Shown: one piece after another, positions 35,790-44,649 of the stretch | Numbering within the stretch: position 1 is the stretch's first letter | Layout: the number at the start of each line of letters is the position of its first letter | NCBI GenBank assembly: GCA_937775265.1 | Contig: CALKBV010000002.1 | Coordinates: 368,538 to 432,537 of the forward strand | DNA length: 64,000 nt | Source of the DNA: an uncultured Pseudomonadales bacterium | GTDB taxonomy: Bacteria; Pseudomonadota; Gammaproteobacteria; Pseudomonadales; Azotimanducaceae | Direction: 5' to 3' | Position numbers and translations under genes: made by a program | The notes under the pieces: model-generated | The model's database searches: none | What the model saw: only the letters and a program-made list of their open reading frames with translations | What the model was told of the DNA's origin: nothing

Positions 35790-36902
35790 TTATCTAGGTT
35801 TTTTTGGTTTGTAAACTTGTTTGCCGTTTCGAACAAAGGGCGGGTTGACGCATTCAACTGCCTGCATCTTGCCCCGAATCCCAACCGTCATATTGGATGA
35901 TGTTGCAGAAACCCGCGCCAGCGCAATAGACTTTCCAAGGGTTGGCGAAAAAGCGCCTGAGGTAATCTCTCCTACCGGAGCCCCATCACTGAATACCGGA
36001 TAATGCGCTCGCAAAATACCTTTCCCAGCCATGACAAGGCCAACAAGCTCGTCGTGCTCGGTCTGCTTCCTGAGGACGTCCGCGCCTAAGAAGTCGCGAC
36101 CCTCAAGAAATACGGTATTTGCCATGTTCGATTCAAGCGGTGTCACGGATTCATCCATATCATTGCCGTACAGGTTCATGCCCGCTTCAAGCCGCAACGT
36201 ATCTCTTGCGCCCAGGCCAATGGGCCTGATACCTGCCTCAAGAAGGCTGTCCCAAAAAGGCACCGCCTGGTCTTCAGGCAAGATGATCTCGACACCCTTT
36301 TCACCGGTATAACCTGTACGCGCGATAAACCATCCATCGCACCATCCACCCTGGAAGACTTTCAAACCTTCAATGAGGGCAACCTTCTGTTCCCCAACCT
36401 TACCGTCCCCAACAAGGTCTTCCCCGACGATCGACTTCACTTTTTCAATGGCACGAGGGCCCTGAATCGCCAAAATAGCAAATTCAGGCCGTTCAACAAC
36501 TTCACACTCGTATCCTTCGGCCACGCGCCGCATCCACGCCAGGTCTTTCCCCCGTGTCGCGCAGTTCACCACCACCAGATATGGATCACCCGTTGCATAG
36601 ACAATAAGGTCATCCAGAACGCCACCTGTCTCGCTCAGCATTGCCGAGTACATCGCCTGTCCGGGACTTTTTACCCGCCCGATATCATTAGCCAGTAATC
36701 GATCCAGATAGGCCAGGCCATCTGCTCCATGCAGCTCAACGACTGTCATATGTGAAACATCAAACACACCGGCGTCCTGTCTGACTGCGTGGTGTTCTTC
36801 AATCTGTGATCCGTAGTGAATCGGCATATCCCAGCCGCCAAAATCAGCCATTTTGGCGCCAAGGGATTCGTGCTTTTCGAATAGGGGGGTTTTCTTACCC
36901 AT
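35790..36902 (-). CDS. gcvT: Aminomethyltransferase (glycine cleavage T protein)
   Basis: GcvT transfers the methylene group from GcvH to tetrahydrofolate and releases ammonia. The 370-residue protein has MADFGGWDMPIHYGSQIEEH near the N-terminus, SHMTVVELHG near 50, TGYTGEKGVEI in the middle and LRLEAGMNLYGNDMDE near 235. It is 33 bp after ubiH. That gap is too short for a glycine riboswitch, so regulation must come from further upstream or be absent. Confidence 0.96.
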   Translation of the reverse strand: MGKKTPLFEKHESLGAKMADFGGWDMPIHYGSQIEEHHAVRQDAGVFDVSHMTVVELHGADGLAYLDRLLANDIGRVKSPGQAMYSAMLSETGGVLDDLIVYATGDPYLVVVNCATRGKDLAWMRRVAEGYECEVVERPEFAILAIQGPRAIEKVKSIVGEDLVGDGKVGEQKVALIEGLKVFQGGWCDGWFIARTGYTGEKGVEIILPEDQAVPFWDSLLEAGIRPIGLGARDTLRLEAGMNLYGNDMDESVTPLESNMANTVFLEGRDFLGADVLRKQTEHDELVGLVMAGKGILRAHYPVFSDGAPVGEITSGAFSPTLGKSIALARVSATSSNMTVGIRGKMQAVECVNPPFVRNGKQVYKPKKPR

Positions 36903-36935
36903 GGAAAATACAGAATTGCAAAGCCGTGTAGTCTA

Positions 36936-38057
36936 CTAGACTCGACCAGACGCGACACTAATTGCGAGCCGCTTTAATGTTTTATTTTCATTCACTAAAC
37001 GCAATCCACGACTGCGCACCAATCCAACGATACTTGAATCAGACGTGAACAAACGATGGAAGCCTTCCATCGCCAATGCGGCAAGATGGTTGTCTGTTTT
37101 ACGTTTTTTTTCGTAACGTTTCAGCACACCTAGATCCCCAATAACTCTGCCTTCAAGCCTTGCAGCGCAGAGCTCGGTGATCAGGCAGCTCGCATCAGCG
37201 AACCCGAGATTTGCGCCCTGACCCGCCAGCGGGTGAATCGCATGCGCCGCATCTCCCAGCAGCACCGCCCCTTCAGTCACATACCGCCAGGCCTGCTGCT
37301 GCATCAGCGGGAAACTATGTCGCGATGATATACCGTGGACCCGGCCGAGCTTATCCTCCGTCGACCCTTCAAGGGCTGAAATGAATTCGGTTTCACTTAT
37401 TGAAGCCATATCCTCACTACTCGACCAAACCACTGCGAACTTACCCTGGTCACCCAGTGGCAGCAGCGCGAGTGGCCCCGAATCACAGAACCATTGGTAT
37501 GCCTGTTGCCCGCGCTCCTTGGTGAACTCTTGACCGAATTGTGCAACACATACTGTCGCCCTCTGGTCGTACGAATAGCCCATCTTCTTCAGTCCGAGCT
37601 TTTCCCTTGTAGCAGAGTGAGCACCATCTGCCGCCACCAATAAGTCTCTTTGAAGCTCATCAATATCAGCCGTCTCTGTCCATTTCACCTCAAGCCCCTG
37701 ACTTAAGGCGCACTCGCTCATCGCTACCCGAAGTGCGCCCTGGTCAACGATATACCCAAGACACGGCAGCCCACCTTCTTCTGCCGTAAAAGATATCGAT
37801 CCACTTCCCTGCCCGTCAAAGACCGACATCTGATCGTATCGGGTAATAAATCTATCGGGAATCAGGTTCCAGACGCCAATCCCCGACAGAAATTCTGCGG
37901 AAACAGGATTCACGGCGATCACTTGTGATGTTGCTGTTTTAGGCAACACCGGTGCGGCGGCCTTATCATAGACCTCAACGCCAAACCCCTGCTTGTGTGC
38001 AGCCAGCGCAAAAGACATCCCAATGAAACCAGCACCTATGATCACTAAATCAGTCAC
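36936..38057 (-). CDS. ubiH: UbiH/UbiF/VisC-family ubiquinone biosynthesis hydroxylase
   Basis: A flavin monooxygenase that hydroxylates the ubiquinone ring. It has the FAD motif VIIGAGFIGMSFALAA at the N-terminus and the second FAD motif LLGDAAHAIHPLAGQGANLGFAD near residue 275. The GTG at 38057 (MTDLVIIGAG) overlaps the pepP stop by 8 bp and has GGGGG about 6 bp upstream. A longer frame to 38087 would overlap pepP by 38 bp and is less likely. Which ring position it hydroxylates cannot be read from sequence; UbiH is inferred from the pepP-ubiH neighbourhood. Confidence 0.9.
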   Translation of the reverse strand: MTDLVIIGAGFIGMSFALAAHKQGFGVEVYDKAAAPVLPKTATSQVIAVNPVSAEFLSGIGVWNLIPDRFITRYDQMSVFDGQGSGSISFTAEEGGLPCLGYIVDQGALRVAMSECALSQGLEVKWTETADIDELQRDLLVAADGAHSATREKLGLKKMGYSYDQRATVCVAQFGQEFTKERGQQAYQWFCDSGPLALLPLGDQGKFAVVWSSSEDMASISETEFISALEGSTEDKLGRVHGISSRHSFPLMQQQAWRYVTEGAVLLGDAAHAIHPLAGQGANLGFADASCLITELCAARLEGRVIGDLGVLKRYEKKRKTDNHLAALAMEGFHRLFTSDSSIVGLVRSRGLRLVNENKTLKRLAISVASGRV

Positions 38058-39396
38058 GAGTAGCCCCCATAAGGGTTTCAATTTCATCCACCGTACGAGG
38101 CACTTGGCCCGTCAACACCTCGTTTCCTGATTTTGTTACCAGCACATCATCTTCTATCCTGACACCAATACCTCGATACTCCGATGGTACTTCCATCATG
38201 TTTTCATTGAAGTAAACCCCCGGCTCGATTGTCGTCACCATCCCTTCCTCGAAGACCCGCCACTGACCATCCACCTGGTAGTCTCCAACGTCATGAACAT
38301 CCAATCCGAGCCAGTGTCCGGTTTTGGTCATACAGTAGGGTAGATAGGCTTCTTCGGCAATAAGATCATCAAGCTTACCTGACAATACACCGAGTGTGAC
38401 AAGGCCCTTGCTCAACTCCCTGATCGCCGCTTCATGCGGATCATTCCAGGTATTGCCAGGTCTCACCGCTGCAATGGCGGCATCCTGGGCACGCAAAACC
38501 ACTTCATAAACCCTGGCCTGACTTTCTGAAAACCTGCCATTAACAGGAAATGTACGTGTCAGGTCACAGGCATAACCCTCATATTCACCACCTGCATCTA
38601 CAAGCACAAGGTCACCATCGGCAAGAACTTCGTTGTTGGAAACATAGTGCAACACGCAGGCATTCGCCCCACCCCCAACGATCGCGGGATACGCACAGTG
38701 GCGTGCGCCGTTGATCGAAAATTCGTGAATCAGCTCAGCTTCCAGTTCGTACTCCATCATACCGGGCTGCGTTTTCTGCATAATCCGACAATGGCCCTTA
38801 ACCGTGGCATCAGCAGCCAACTTCATCAGCGCTATCTCGGCAGCACTCTTAAAGAGCCGAAGTTCATGCAGATAATGATCAAGCTGAACAAACTCACCCG
38901 GCGACTCCGCGCCAAGATGATCACTTTGAGCAATTTTCTTGACCCAGTCGATCACTTGATTATCGAAATCCCGGTCTACGCCCATGGCGTAATAGAGCTT
39001 CGAGCGACCTTCAATCAAGCCCGGCAAGATGTCATCTATATCGGATACAGGAAAAGCATCATCCATCCCAAAAAGCTGCATCGCACGCTCAGGGCCGGTG
39101 ATATGACCATGCCAGCGCTCATACTCGTTGTCGCGCTCACGACAGAACAGCAGCGTCTCACCATGCTCCCTGCCAGGGATCAGCACGAATACCGCATTGG
39201 GTTCATCGAACCCCGTCAGATAACGAAAATCGCTATCCTGGCGAAACGGGTATTGCACATCACCATTACGAATCTTTGAATTCGCACCAGGGACAATAGC
39301 AATACTGCCTTCATCCATGAATGCTGACAGCTCCCGGCGCCTGCTGACATATTCCGCTGGTGCAATCTCCCTGCGCGCCTTCTTTTTTCTCGGCAA
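38050..39396 (-). CDS. pepP: Xaa-Pro aminopeptidase (aminopeptidase P)
   Basis: PepP is a cytosolic M24 dimanganese peptidase removing residues before proline. The 448-residue protein has the N-terminal creatinase-like domain (RYLTGFDEPNAVFVL near 80) and the metal ligands in VLVDAGGEYEGYACDLTRTF (two Asp), GHWLGLDVHDVG (His), TTIEPGVYF (Glu) and IGVRIEDDV (Glu). It follows the ygfB gene by 2 bp and precedes ubiH, the conserved order ygfB-pepP-ubiH. Confidence 0.96.
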   Translation of the reverse strand: MPRKKKARREIAPAEYVSRRRELSAFMDEGSIAIVPGANSKIRNGDVQYPFRQDSDFRYLTGFDEPNAVFVLIPGREHGETLLFCRERDNEYERWHGHITGPERAMQLFGMDDAFPVSDIDDILPGLIEGRSKLYYAMGVDRDFDNQVIDWVKKIAQSDHLGAESPGEFVQLDHYLHELRLFKSAAEIALMKLAADATVKGHCRIMQKTQPGMMEYELEAELIHEFSINGARHCAYPAIVGGGANACVLHYVSNNEVLADGDLVLVDAGGEYEGYACDLTRTFPVNGRFSESQARVYEVVLRAQDAAIAAVRPGNTWNDPHEAAIRELSKGLVTLGVLSGKLDDLIAEEAYLPYCMTKTGHWLGLDVHDVGDYQVDGQWRVFEEGMVTTIEPGVYFNENMMEVPSEYRGIGVRIEDDVLVTKSGNEVLTGQVPRTVDEIETLMGATRD

Positions 39397-39398
39397 CT

Positions 39399-39932
39399 TT
39401 AGTGAGTCCCTTTTGATTCTGTTTCCGCGAAAATGAGTAACGTACTGATTCGTATGAACTCGACGATCTCGGTCAAGTCCGACTCATTCTCTTCCCCTTC
39501 AGTGACTTGTTCGGACATTGCCGCAATTCGACCCATATCCTGAAGGGCTTCCTTAACATCTGAAGCATCGTCGGCATCGAGCTGACGACCGGACTCACCA
39601 AAGCCTGAAAGAAAACCACTACACCACAAAAACACAGATTCTGCTCGTTCAGCAATCCCCTCGTCATCCCCAGGAATCATCAGCGTAAAATCAAAATCCG
39701 CATATTCACCCAGACTGTCCAGACTTTGCGTATAAGCTTCTTCAAGCATATTCACTACGGAAGCAGGCGCCTGACCGTCCATCCAGGCTTCAAACAGGGA
39801 CCTTCGCTGTCCTGGCCCGGCGCTATCCTTCACCGCACACAGGTAGCCAACAAGCATCCCATGCAGTTCGGATGGGTGAAGATCAACGCTTGCCCGGGAC
39901 AATTCATCGCGGAAGTGCTCAAATACAGTCAT
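39399..39932 (-). CDS. ygfB: UPF0149 (YgfB) family protein
   Basis: A 177-residue acidic helical protein of the UPF0149/YgfB family. Family hallmarks are HPSELHGMLVGYLCA near residue 19-33, FLWCSGFLSGFG in the middle, and DLTEIVEFIRISTLL near the C-terminus. The ATG at 39932 has GAGG 9 bp upstream and gives the family N-terminus; the frame is open to 40013 but that runs into the divergent promoter. The role is poorly defined. It starts the ygfB-pepP-ubiH-gcv run and is divergent from the ZapB-like gene. Confidence 0.9.
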   Translation of the reverse strand: MTVFEHFRDELSRASVDLHPSELHGMLVGYLCAVKDSAGPGQRRSLFEAWMDGQAPASVVNMLEEAYTQSLDSLGEYADFDFTLMIPGDDEGIAERAESVFLWCSGFLSGFGESGRQLDADDASDVKEALQDMGRIAAMSEQVTEGEENESDLTEIVEFIRISTLLIFAETESKGTH

Positions 39933-40005
39933 ATCAATCAGCCTCGGTTTCTGACCCGGTGGTAAAACATTCCTCAATAGAATGACGATTTTACTCCAAC
40001 TCAGC

Positions 40006-40035
40006 TTGAACAACAGGATTGTCCCGCTTTATAGT
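40006..40035 (+). promoter_or_regulatory. Promoter for the ZapB-like/zapA operon
   Basis: TTGAAC at 40006-40011 and TATAGT at 40030-40035 are separated by 18 bp. Each is one or two bases from the sigma70 consensus. Transcription would start near 40042, leaving a 12-nt leader to the TTG at 40054 or 24 nt to the GTG at 40066. Confidence 0.5.
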
Positions 40036-40053
40036 TCCTAATTAACCTTTAAG

Positions 40054-40263
40054 TTGAGTGCCGGTGTGGATATCAACACCCTTGAGAAACGGATCGACGA
40101 GCTGATCACCCTTTGTGATGAGCTGGAAAGTAACCATCGAGCGATAGAAGCCGATCGTGAGAAGTGGACGCAGGAACGAACCAGCCTGCTTGAAAAGAAC
40201 GAAATGGCCAAAGCCAAAATCGAGGCGATGATTATGCGCCTGAAGTCTCTAGAACAGGACTAA
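40054..40263 (+). CDS. TIGR02449-type small coiled-coil protein (ZapB-like)
   Basis: A 69-residue, highly charged, heptad-patterned protein (INTLEKRIDELITLCDELES, then ERTSLLEKNEMAKAKIEAMI) predicted to be one long coiled coil. It matches the small protein usually found directly upstream of zapA in Pseudomonas relatives and described as ZapB-like, but a division role is inferred. The start is either TTG 40054 or GTG 40066 (MDINTLEKRID); the latter leaves a better leader from the promoter at 40006-40035. It ends 4 bp before zapA. Confidence 0.8.
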   Translation: MSAGVDINTLEKRIDELITLCDELESNHRAIEADREKWTQERTSLLEKNEMAKAKIEAMIMRLKSLEQD

Positions 40264-40267
40264 ACCA

Positions 40268-40606
40268 ATGTCAGAATCAAAGACTGTACGAGTCTCCATA
40301 CTCGACAAAGACTATCAGGTCAGTTGTGAGGAGAGCGAAGTGACTGCCCTACAACAATCTGCCCAGTTCCTGGACCAGAAGATGCGAGAAATGAAAGAGA
40401 ATTCAAATGTTTTTGGCCTGGACCGCCTGGCCGTGATGGCGGCGCTGAACCTAACCAATGATCTGTTAGCGCAGTCTGAAAAGGCCACCCAACTGGATTC
40501 CAAACAAACCGAGATTTCTTCCAGACTCGCCGATCAGCAGACCGAAATCCAGAATTTGCACAATAAGATCGATACCGCCCTAACCCGACTGAAAGCAAAA
40601 ACCTAA
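40268..40606 (+). CDS. zapA: Cell division protein ZapA
   Basis: ZapA binds FtsZ and cross-links protofilaments in the division ring. The 112-residue sequence has the N-terminal globular part (VSILDKDYQVSCEESEVTAL then AQFLDQKMREMK) and a C-terminal coiled coil of about 50 residues (LDSKQTEISSRLADQQTEI). AGGA lies upstream of the ATG. The zapA-6S RNA-fau order downstream is the classical gammaproteobacterial arrangement. Confidence 0.94.
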   Translation: MSESKTVRVSILDKDYQVSCEESEVTALQQSAQFLDQKMREMKENSNVFGLDRLAVMAALNLTNDLLAQSEKATQLDSKQTEISSRLADQQTEIQNLHNKIDTALTRLKAKT

Positions 40607-40636
40607 ACCGCTGTTTTGGTCAGCCCTCCAAACGGC

Positions 40637-40642
40637 TATACT
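40637..40642 (+). promoter_or_regulatory. -10 box of the 6S RNA promoter
   Basis: TATACT lies 8-9 bp before the predicted 6S RNA 5' end. A TTGGTC element 15 bp upstream, or a TTTTGG at 17 bp spacing, may act as -35. It sits just after the zapA stop, so 6S RNA can be made independently of zapA. Confidence 0.5.
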
Positions 40643-40648
40643 CGCGTT

Positions 40649-40830
40649 CTAGTTCCCTGGGTTGTTTGCCAGTCGATATGTCCTCGACCCTTTACGCGAT
40701 AACCAGGAGGTCTTTTTTCATCGACCATGTGCATGTCCGTTCAGCGGAAAGCCTGAGGTCATAAGGAGACCACCGCCTTGAACCGCAGGGTTCAAGGACC
40801 TATTAGTACAGCGGCAATTTGGGGAACTAA
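40649..40830 (+). ncRNA. ssrS: 6S RNA
   Basis: 6S RNA mimics an open promoter and traps sigma70 RNA polymerase in stationary phase. Evidence is position (between zapA and fau), a length of about 180 nt, and a closing stem pairing AGTTCCC (40651-40657) with GGGAACT (40822-40828). It also has the family hairpin CCTTGAACC-gc-AGGGTTCAAGG near 40782-40803, almost the same as in E. coli 6S RNA. The ends are estimated from the closing stem. Processing from a zapA-fau transcript is also possible. Confidence 0.88.
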
Positions 40831-40844
40831 TCATCGAGGCCGGC

Positions 40845-41447
40845 ATGTCCTTAAGCCAATTGAGAAAATCTCTTAGATCCGCACGCCGTTCGATCACTCC
40901 ATTGGAACGCGAAGAAAAATCGCAACTGCTCGCACGAAATCTTGCCCGATACTTGCCATTTCGGCGTTGTAAAAAAATCGCTGTATACCTGTCACTCCCG
41001 GAAGAAGTTGACACATCGCCTGTCATAGAGCTTGCGCAACTTCTTTGCAAGGCAATTTATCTACCCGTCATTGATACCAGGGTGTGGCAAAAACAATCCA
41101 TGATGTTCGCGCTATATTTACCAGGGGAAACCCCGCTTCGAGAGAACCGTTTTGGCATCAGGGAACCGGCGGTTAAGCCAGGTAACTACATTCGGGGAAT
41201 TGACATAGAATTCGTGTGCGTACCCGTCGTCGGGTTCAATGATCGTTGCGATCGAATTGGCATGGGGGGTGGCTACTACGACAAAGCGTTTGATAGACGA
41301 CGCTTCCAGAAAAGCAAACTGGTTGGCCTGGCTTTTGAAGGTCAACAGGCTGATTTTGAACCAGCCACACATGACGTGCCGATGCAGGCAGTGATAACGG
41401 AAGACCGCTTGATTGAGAGAGCGCCCAAAGGATCAAGTACCCATTAA
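40845..41447 (+). CDS. fau: 5-formyltetrahydrofolate cyclo-ligase
   Basis: This enzyme (YgfA family) uses ATP to convert 5-formyl-THF to 5,10-methenyl-THF, clearing the folate by-product of one-carbon metabolism. The 200-residue protein has KKIAVYLSLPEEVDTSPVI near residue 44-62 and the nucleotide-binding DRIGMGGGYYDKAFD near 140-155. It starts 15 bp after the 6S RNA end and may be co-transcribed with it. The function fits the nearby glycine cleavage operon, which also feeds the folate pool. Confidence 0.94.
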   Translation: MSLSQLRKSLRSARRSITPLEREEKSQLLARNLARYLPFRRCKKIAVYLSLPEEVDTSPVIELAQLLCKAIYLPVIDTRVWQKQSMMFALYLPGETPLRENRFGIREPAVKPGNYIRGIDIEFVCVPVVGFNDRCDRIGMGGGYYDKAFDRRRFQKSKLVGLAFEGQQADFEPATHDVPMQAVITEDRLIERAPKGSSTH

Positions 41448-41539
41448 ATCAAGGACGCACCCGCGCTCAACACGACACCCAGTCCGAACATTAAAAAAAG
41501 GAGGAACATTAGATCGGGCTTTTTCTTCACGAATTTCAC
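41444..41539 (-). CDS. Candidate 31-residue single-span membrane protein
   Basis: A short minus-strand frame from a GTG at 41539 encodes a basic N-terminus (MKFVKKKPDL) followed by one hydrophobic stretch of about 18 residues (MFLLFLMFGLGVVLSAGA). This is the layout of small inner-membrane proteins. It ends within the fau stop codon in convergent orientation. GGAG lies only 3 bp before the GTG, which is tight; a second GTG three codons later is possible. I recognise no named family with confidence. The rest of 41540-41690 holds only the def leader, with GGGAGG before the def ATG. Confidence 0.45.
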   Translation of the reverse strand: MKFVKKKPDLMFLLFLMFGLGVVLSAGASLI

Positions 41540-41703
41540 AGACTCCAATGAATGTTTTGCGCATAGATACTAACGGCCACACTACATATAGCGGTTATCC
41601 AGAATGAGCAAGCCTTTGGCCACCAACCCCTGGCACCTGATATCATGACCGCCGGCTATGTGCCCACGAGGAAGCATTTACTAACATCCCAGGGAGGCTA
41701 TCA

Positions 41704-42276
41704 ATGGCAGTAAGAGAAGTAATTCGCATGGGTCATCCACGCCTGAGAGTCCCGGCAGCGCCCTATCCCACGGCACACCTTGGGTCTGCAGAATTCAACG
41801 AACTGGTCTCCGACATGCGGGAAACCCTTCATGCCTATGGTGGTATTGGCCTGGCCGCTCCCCAGATTGATGTGGGCCTCCGAATCGTCGTCATCGAGGT
41901 CGAGAACACCAGCACCCGCTATGGCGAAATTGAGCACACTCCTTTCGAGGTCTACATCAACCCGACGATCACTTCTATTGCCGATGAAACAGCCGGTTAC
42001 TGGGAAGGATGTCTATCCGTACCAGGCATGATGGGATACGTTGAACGCCCCCAGCATATCCGGGTTGATTACCTGACCCCAGGGGGCGTCGATAAAAGCA
42101 TTGAGGCACACGGTTTTCTGGCCACCGTATTCCAGCACGAATTCGATCACCTCGACGGGATGCTGTACGTCGATCGAATCAAGGACCTGTCCTTATTCTC
42201 TTTTGAAGAGGAATTCGTGCAGTTTCACGCCGATATCAATGCAGAGGACGAAAATAGCGTGGATAAAACTAACTAG
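41704..42276 (+). CDS. def: Peptide deformylase
   Basis: Removes the formyl group from nascent N-termini. The three motifs are present: GGIGLAAPQ at 46-54, EGCLSVPG at 101-108 with metal ligand Cys103, and HEFDHLDG at 145-152 with His145 and His149. The 190 residues are somewhat longer than the E. coli enzyme, with a C-terminal acidic tail. It is not next to fmt, its usual partner, so this may be a second or relocated def. It overlaps the convergent ilvA by 4 bp. Confidence 0.95.
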   Translation: MAVREVIRMGHPRLRVPAAPYPTAHLGSAEFNELVSDMRETLHAYGGIGLAAPQIDVGLRIVVIEVENTSTRYGEIEHTPFEVYINPTITSIADETAGYWEGCLSVPGMMGYVERPQHIRVDYLTPGGVDKSIEAHGFLATVFQHEFDHLDGMLYVDRIKDLSLFSFEEEFVQFHADINAEDENSVDKTN

Positions 42277-43805
42277 CTTACAGTAAGAAACTGGCGGTAG
42301 GCGGGATTACCGGATTCATTCCAGTACCGGTAATTAATCTTATCCAGCTGCCCCAGAAAATATTTCATTCGGCCTGCAGGAATCTGAATTCCGACCAAGA
42401 CCCTGCCAAAAGCTGAGCCATGATTTCTGTAATGAAACATACAGATGTTGAACTCATTGCCAAGCAAATCCAGAAACTTCAGTAAAGCACCCGGTTTCTC
42501 AGGAAATTCAAACCTAAACAGCTTTTCATCTTCAATTTTTGCAACCCCACCGACCATGTGTCGAACATGGACAACAGCGACCTCGTTATCCGATAAATCC
42601 TGAACCTCGTATCGTTCGGAAAGCCTCATGATGAGCTTTGACTTGTCTTCAGCGGCTGATGTCTGAACACCAACCAGGACATGTGCTGGCCCTCCATGAG
42701 CATAACGATAGTTAAATTCCGTGATGCTGCGTTTGCCAATGGCAGAGCAGAATTTACGAAAACTACCGGCTTTCTCTGGAATACTCACACCCAGCAACAG
42801 TTCCCGTCGCTCACCAACTTCTGTTCTCTCCGAAATATGACGAAGTCGATCGAAGTTAACGTTAGCCCCGCTGACGACGGCCACGACGGTTTTCCCTTTT
42901 AGTCCATGCTTCTTTACTCCCGCTACCGCGAGGGCTCCTGATGGTTCGGCAATGGTACGAGTATCCTCGAAGAGATCCTTAATCGCGGCGCAGATCTCAT
43001 CGACCGTCACTGTAATTACCTCATCAACTACCTGCTTCGCCAGCGCGAACGTTTCCTTACCTACCTGCCTAACAGAGGTACCATCCGCAAACTGGTCAAG
43101 ATCTTCCGCACGGAGAGAGACTCTCCTCCCGGCTTTCAGTGCAGCTGACATACCAGCTGACCCTTCGCATTCCACGCCAATGATTTTACATTCAGGCTGG
43201 AGGTACTTAACGAACGCACCAATGCCGCCAATTAACCCACCTCCGCCCACAGGCACATAGACGGCATCAAGAGAGCCCGTATATTGCCTCATTATCTCCA
43301 TCCCAATCGTTCCCTGCCCTGCGATTACATCAGCATCATCAAAGGGGTGTATGTAGGTGGCGCCTGTGCGAGTCGCTTGCTTACGCGCGAACCCGGCGGC
43401 CTCGTCATAGGTATCCCCGTGCAGAATGACTTCTCCGCCAAAGGCCTTTACCGCATCGACCTTGATTGAAGGCGTATTTTCGCCCATCACGATTCTGGAC
43501 CTGATCCCAAGCCTGGTAGCAGCCATCGCCACACCCTGTGCGTGATTCCCGGCAGATGCCGTAATGACCCCTTTTTTCCTTGCCTTGGGTGTCAAGCGAC
43601 TTATCTTGTTGTACGCTCCGCGAATCTTGAAACTGAAAACCGGCTGCATATCTTCACGCTTTAGCAACACCTCGCTTCCCGTACGAGATGACAACAGAGG
43701 CGCCATTTCCAAAGGCGTCTGTATTGCAACGTCATAAACATTCGCCTCGAGGATTTTCTTTACATACTTTTCCACGCGCAGGATCCATTTTGAAAGTAAC
43801 CTCAT
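42273..43805 (-). CDS. ilvA: Threonine ammonia-lyase (biosynthetic threonine deaminase)
   Basis: IlvA converts threonine to 2-oxobutanoate, the first step of isoleucine synthesis, and is feedback-controlled. The PLP lysine is in SFKIRGAYNK (Lys60 from the ATG at 43805). ASAGNHAQGVA and the glycine loop VGGGGLIGGIG are present. The C-terminal half holds two ACT-like regulatory domains (EKAGSFRKFCSAIG and EKPGALLKFLDLLG). Start options are TTG 43814, ATG 43805 and GTG 43775 (MEKYVKKIL); the last fits some relatives. It is divergent from rpiA, as I recall from Pseudomonas. Confidence 0.95.
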   Translation of the reverse strand: MRLLSKWILRVEKYVKKILEANVYDVAIQTPLEMAPLLSSRTGSEVLLKREDMQPVFSFKIRGAYNKISRLTPKARKKGVITASAGNHAQGVAMAATRLGIRSRIVMGENTPSIKVDAVKAFGGEVILHGDTYDEAAGFARKQATRTGATYIHPFDDADVIAGQGTIGMEIMRQYTGSLDAVYVPVGGGGLIGGIGAFVKYLQPECKIIGVECEGSAGMSAALKAGRRVSLRAEDLDQFADGTSVRQVGKETFALAKQVVDEVITVTVDEICAAIKDLFEDTRTIAEPSGALAVAGVKKHGLKGKTVVAVVSGANVNFDRLRHISERTEVGERRELLLGVSIPEKAGSFRKFCSAIGKRSITEFNYRYAHGGPAHVLVGVQTSAAEDKSKLIMRLSERYEVQDLSDNEVAVVHVRHMVGGVAKIEDEKLFRFEFPEKPGALLKFLDLLGNEFNICMFHYRNHGSAFGRVLVGIQIPAGRMKYFLGQLDKINYRYWNESGNPAYRQFLTVS

Positions 43806-43951
43806 CTTAGCCAACTGGATGCAGTTTGTGTAAGCCGGCCCAGGTCACTATCGAGAAAGCTCACTACCATCGCAGATCACTACCATTACAGCGCACGATC
43901 ATTAAGCTGAACCACTCGATTCCCCTATTCTTCACATTGGTGCCAATTTTA

Positions 43952-44632
43952 ATGAACCAGAACGAACTCAAAGCCGCCGTTGGACAAAGTGCAGCTGACT
44001 ACATTGAGCCGCTGCTCACCAAAGAAGCAGTCATCGGGGTAGGCACTGGCTCAACTGCAAACTATTTCATTGATGCGCTTGCGAAGTCCCGTCACCGATT
44101 CGATGGTGCCGTGGCCAGTTCGCAAGCAACCGCAGATCGTCTCAAAAAACACGGGATTCCGGTCTATGACCTGAACGACGTCAACGAACTACTTGTGTAT
44201 GTCGATGGTGCCGATGAGACCAACCCAAACCTGGAATTGATTAAAGGCGGCGGCGGCGCACTAACAAGGGAAAAGATCGTTGCATCCGTCGCCAGGCAGT
44301 TTGTCTGTATCGTTGATGACACCAAGCTTGTAGACGTTCTTGGCAAATTTCCGCTGCCCGTTGAAGTCATTCCGATGGCCCGATCGGCCGTCGCCAGGAA
44401 GCTTGTCGGTCTGGGTGGCCAACCCGTCTACCGCCAGGGATTCGTCACAGATAATGGCAATATGATCATTGATGTTCATGGCCTCTCGATCACCGACCCC
44501 TGTGCTATGGAAGACACGATTAACGGTCTTACCGGCGTAGTGACCCAGGGGCTGTTTGCAAAAAGACCCGCAGATGTATTGCTGGTTGGTCGGGAATCCG
44601 GTGTCGAGGAGCTTCGCCCTGCAGGGTCATAA
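43952..44632 (+). CDS. rpiA: Ribose-5-phosphate isomerase A
   Basis: Interconverts ribose-5-phosphate and ribulose-5-phosphate. The 226-residue protein has [24 protein letters not shown] with the catalytic Asp, and [11 protein letters not shown]. The frame is open from 43826, but the ATG at 43952 ([11 protein letters not shown]) gives the family N-terminus and leaves 146 bp for divergent promoters with ilvA. It converges on the flavoprotein gene with a 17-bp gap. Confidence 0.96.
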   Translation: MNQNELKAAVGQSAADYIEPLLTKEAVIGVGTGSTANYFIDALAKSRHRFDGAVASSQATADRLKKHGIPVYDLNDVNELLVYVDGADETNPNLELIKGGGGALTREKIVASVARQFVCIVDDTKLVDVLGKFPLPVEVIPMARSAVARKLVGLGGQPVYRQGFVTDNGNMIIDVHGLSITDPCAMEDTINGLTGVVTQGLFAKRPADVLLVGRESGVEELRPAGS

Positions 44633-44649
44633 CACCGTGATCGATAACC

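Noticed and set aside
36903-36935. Possible glycine riboswitch before gcvT
   Set aside because: Only 33 bp separate ubiH and gcvT, too short for the aptamer, and no conserved elements are seen.
38647-39279. 210-codon plus-strand open frame opposite pepP
   Set aside because: It is antisense to a gene with all catalytic motifs intact, shows no domain pattern, and is explained by codon bias of pepP.
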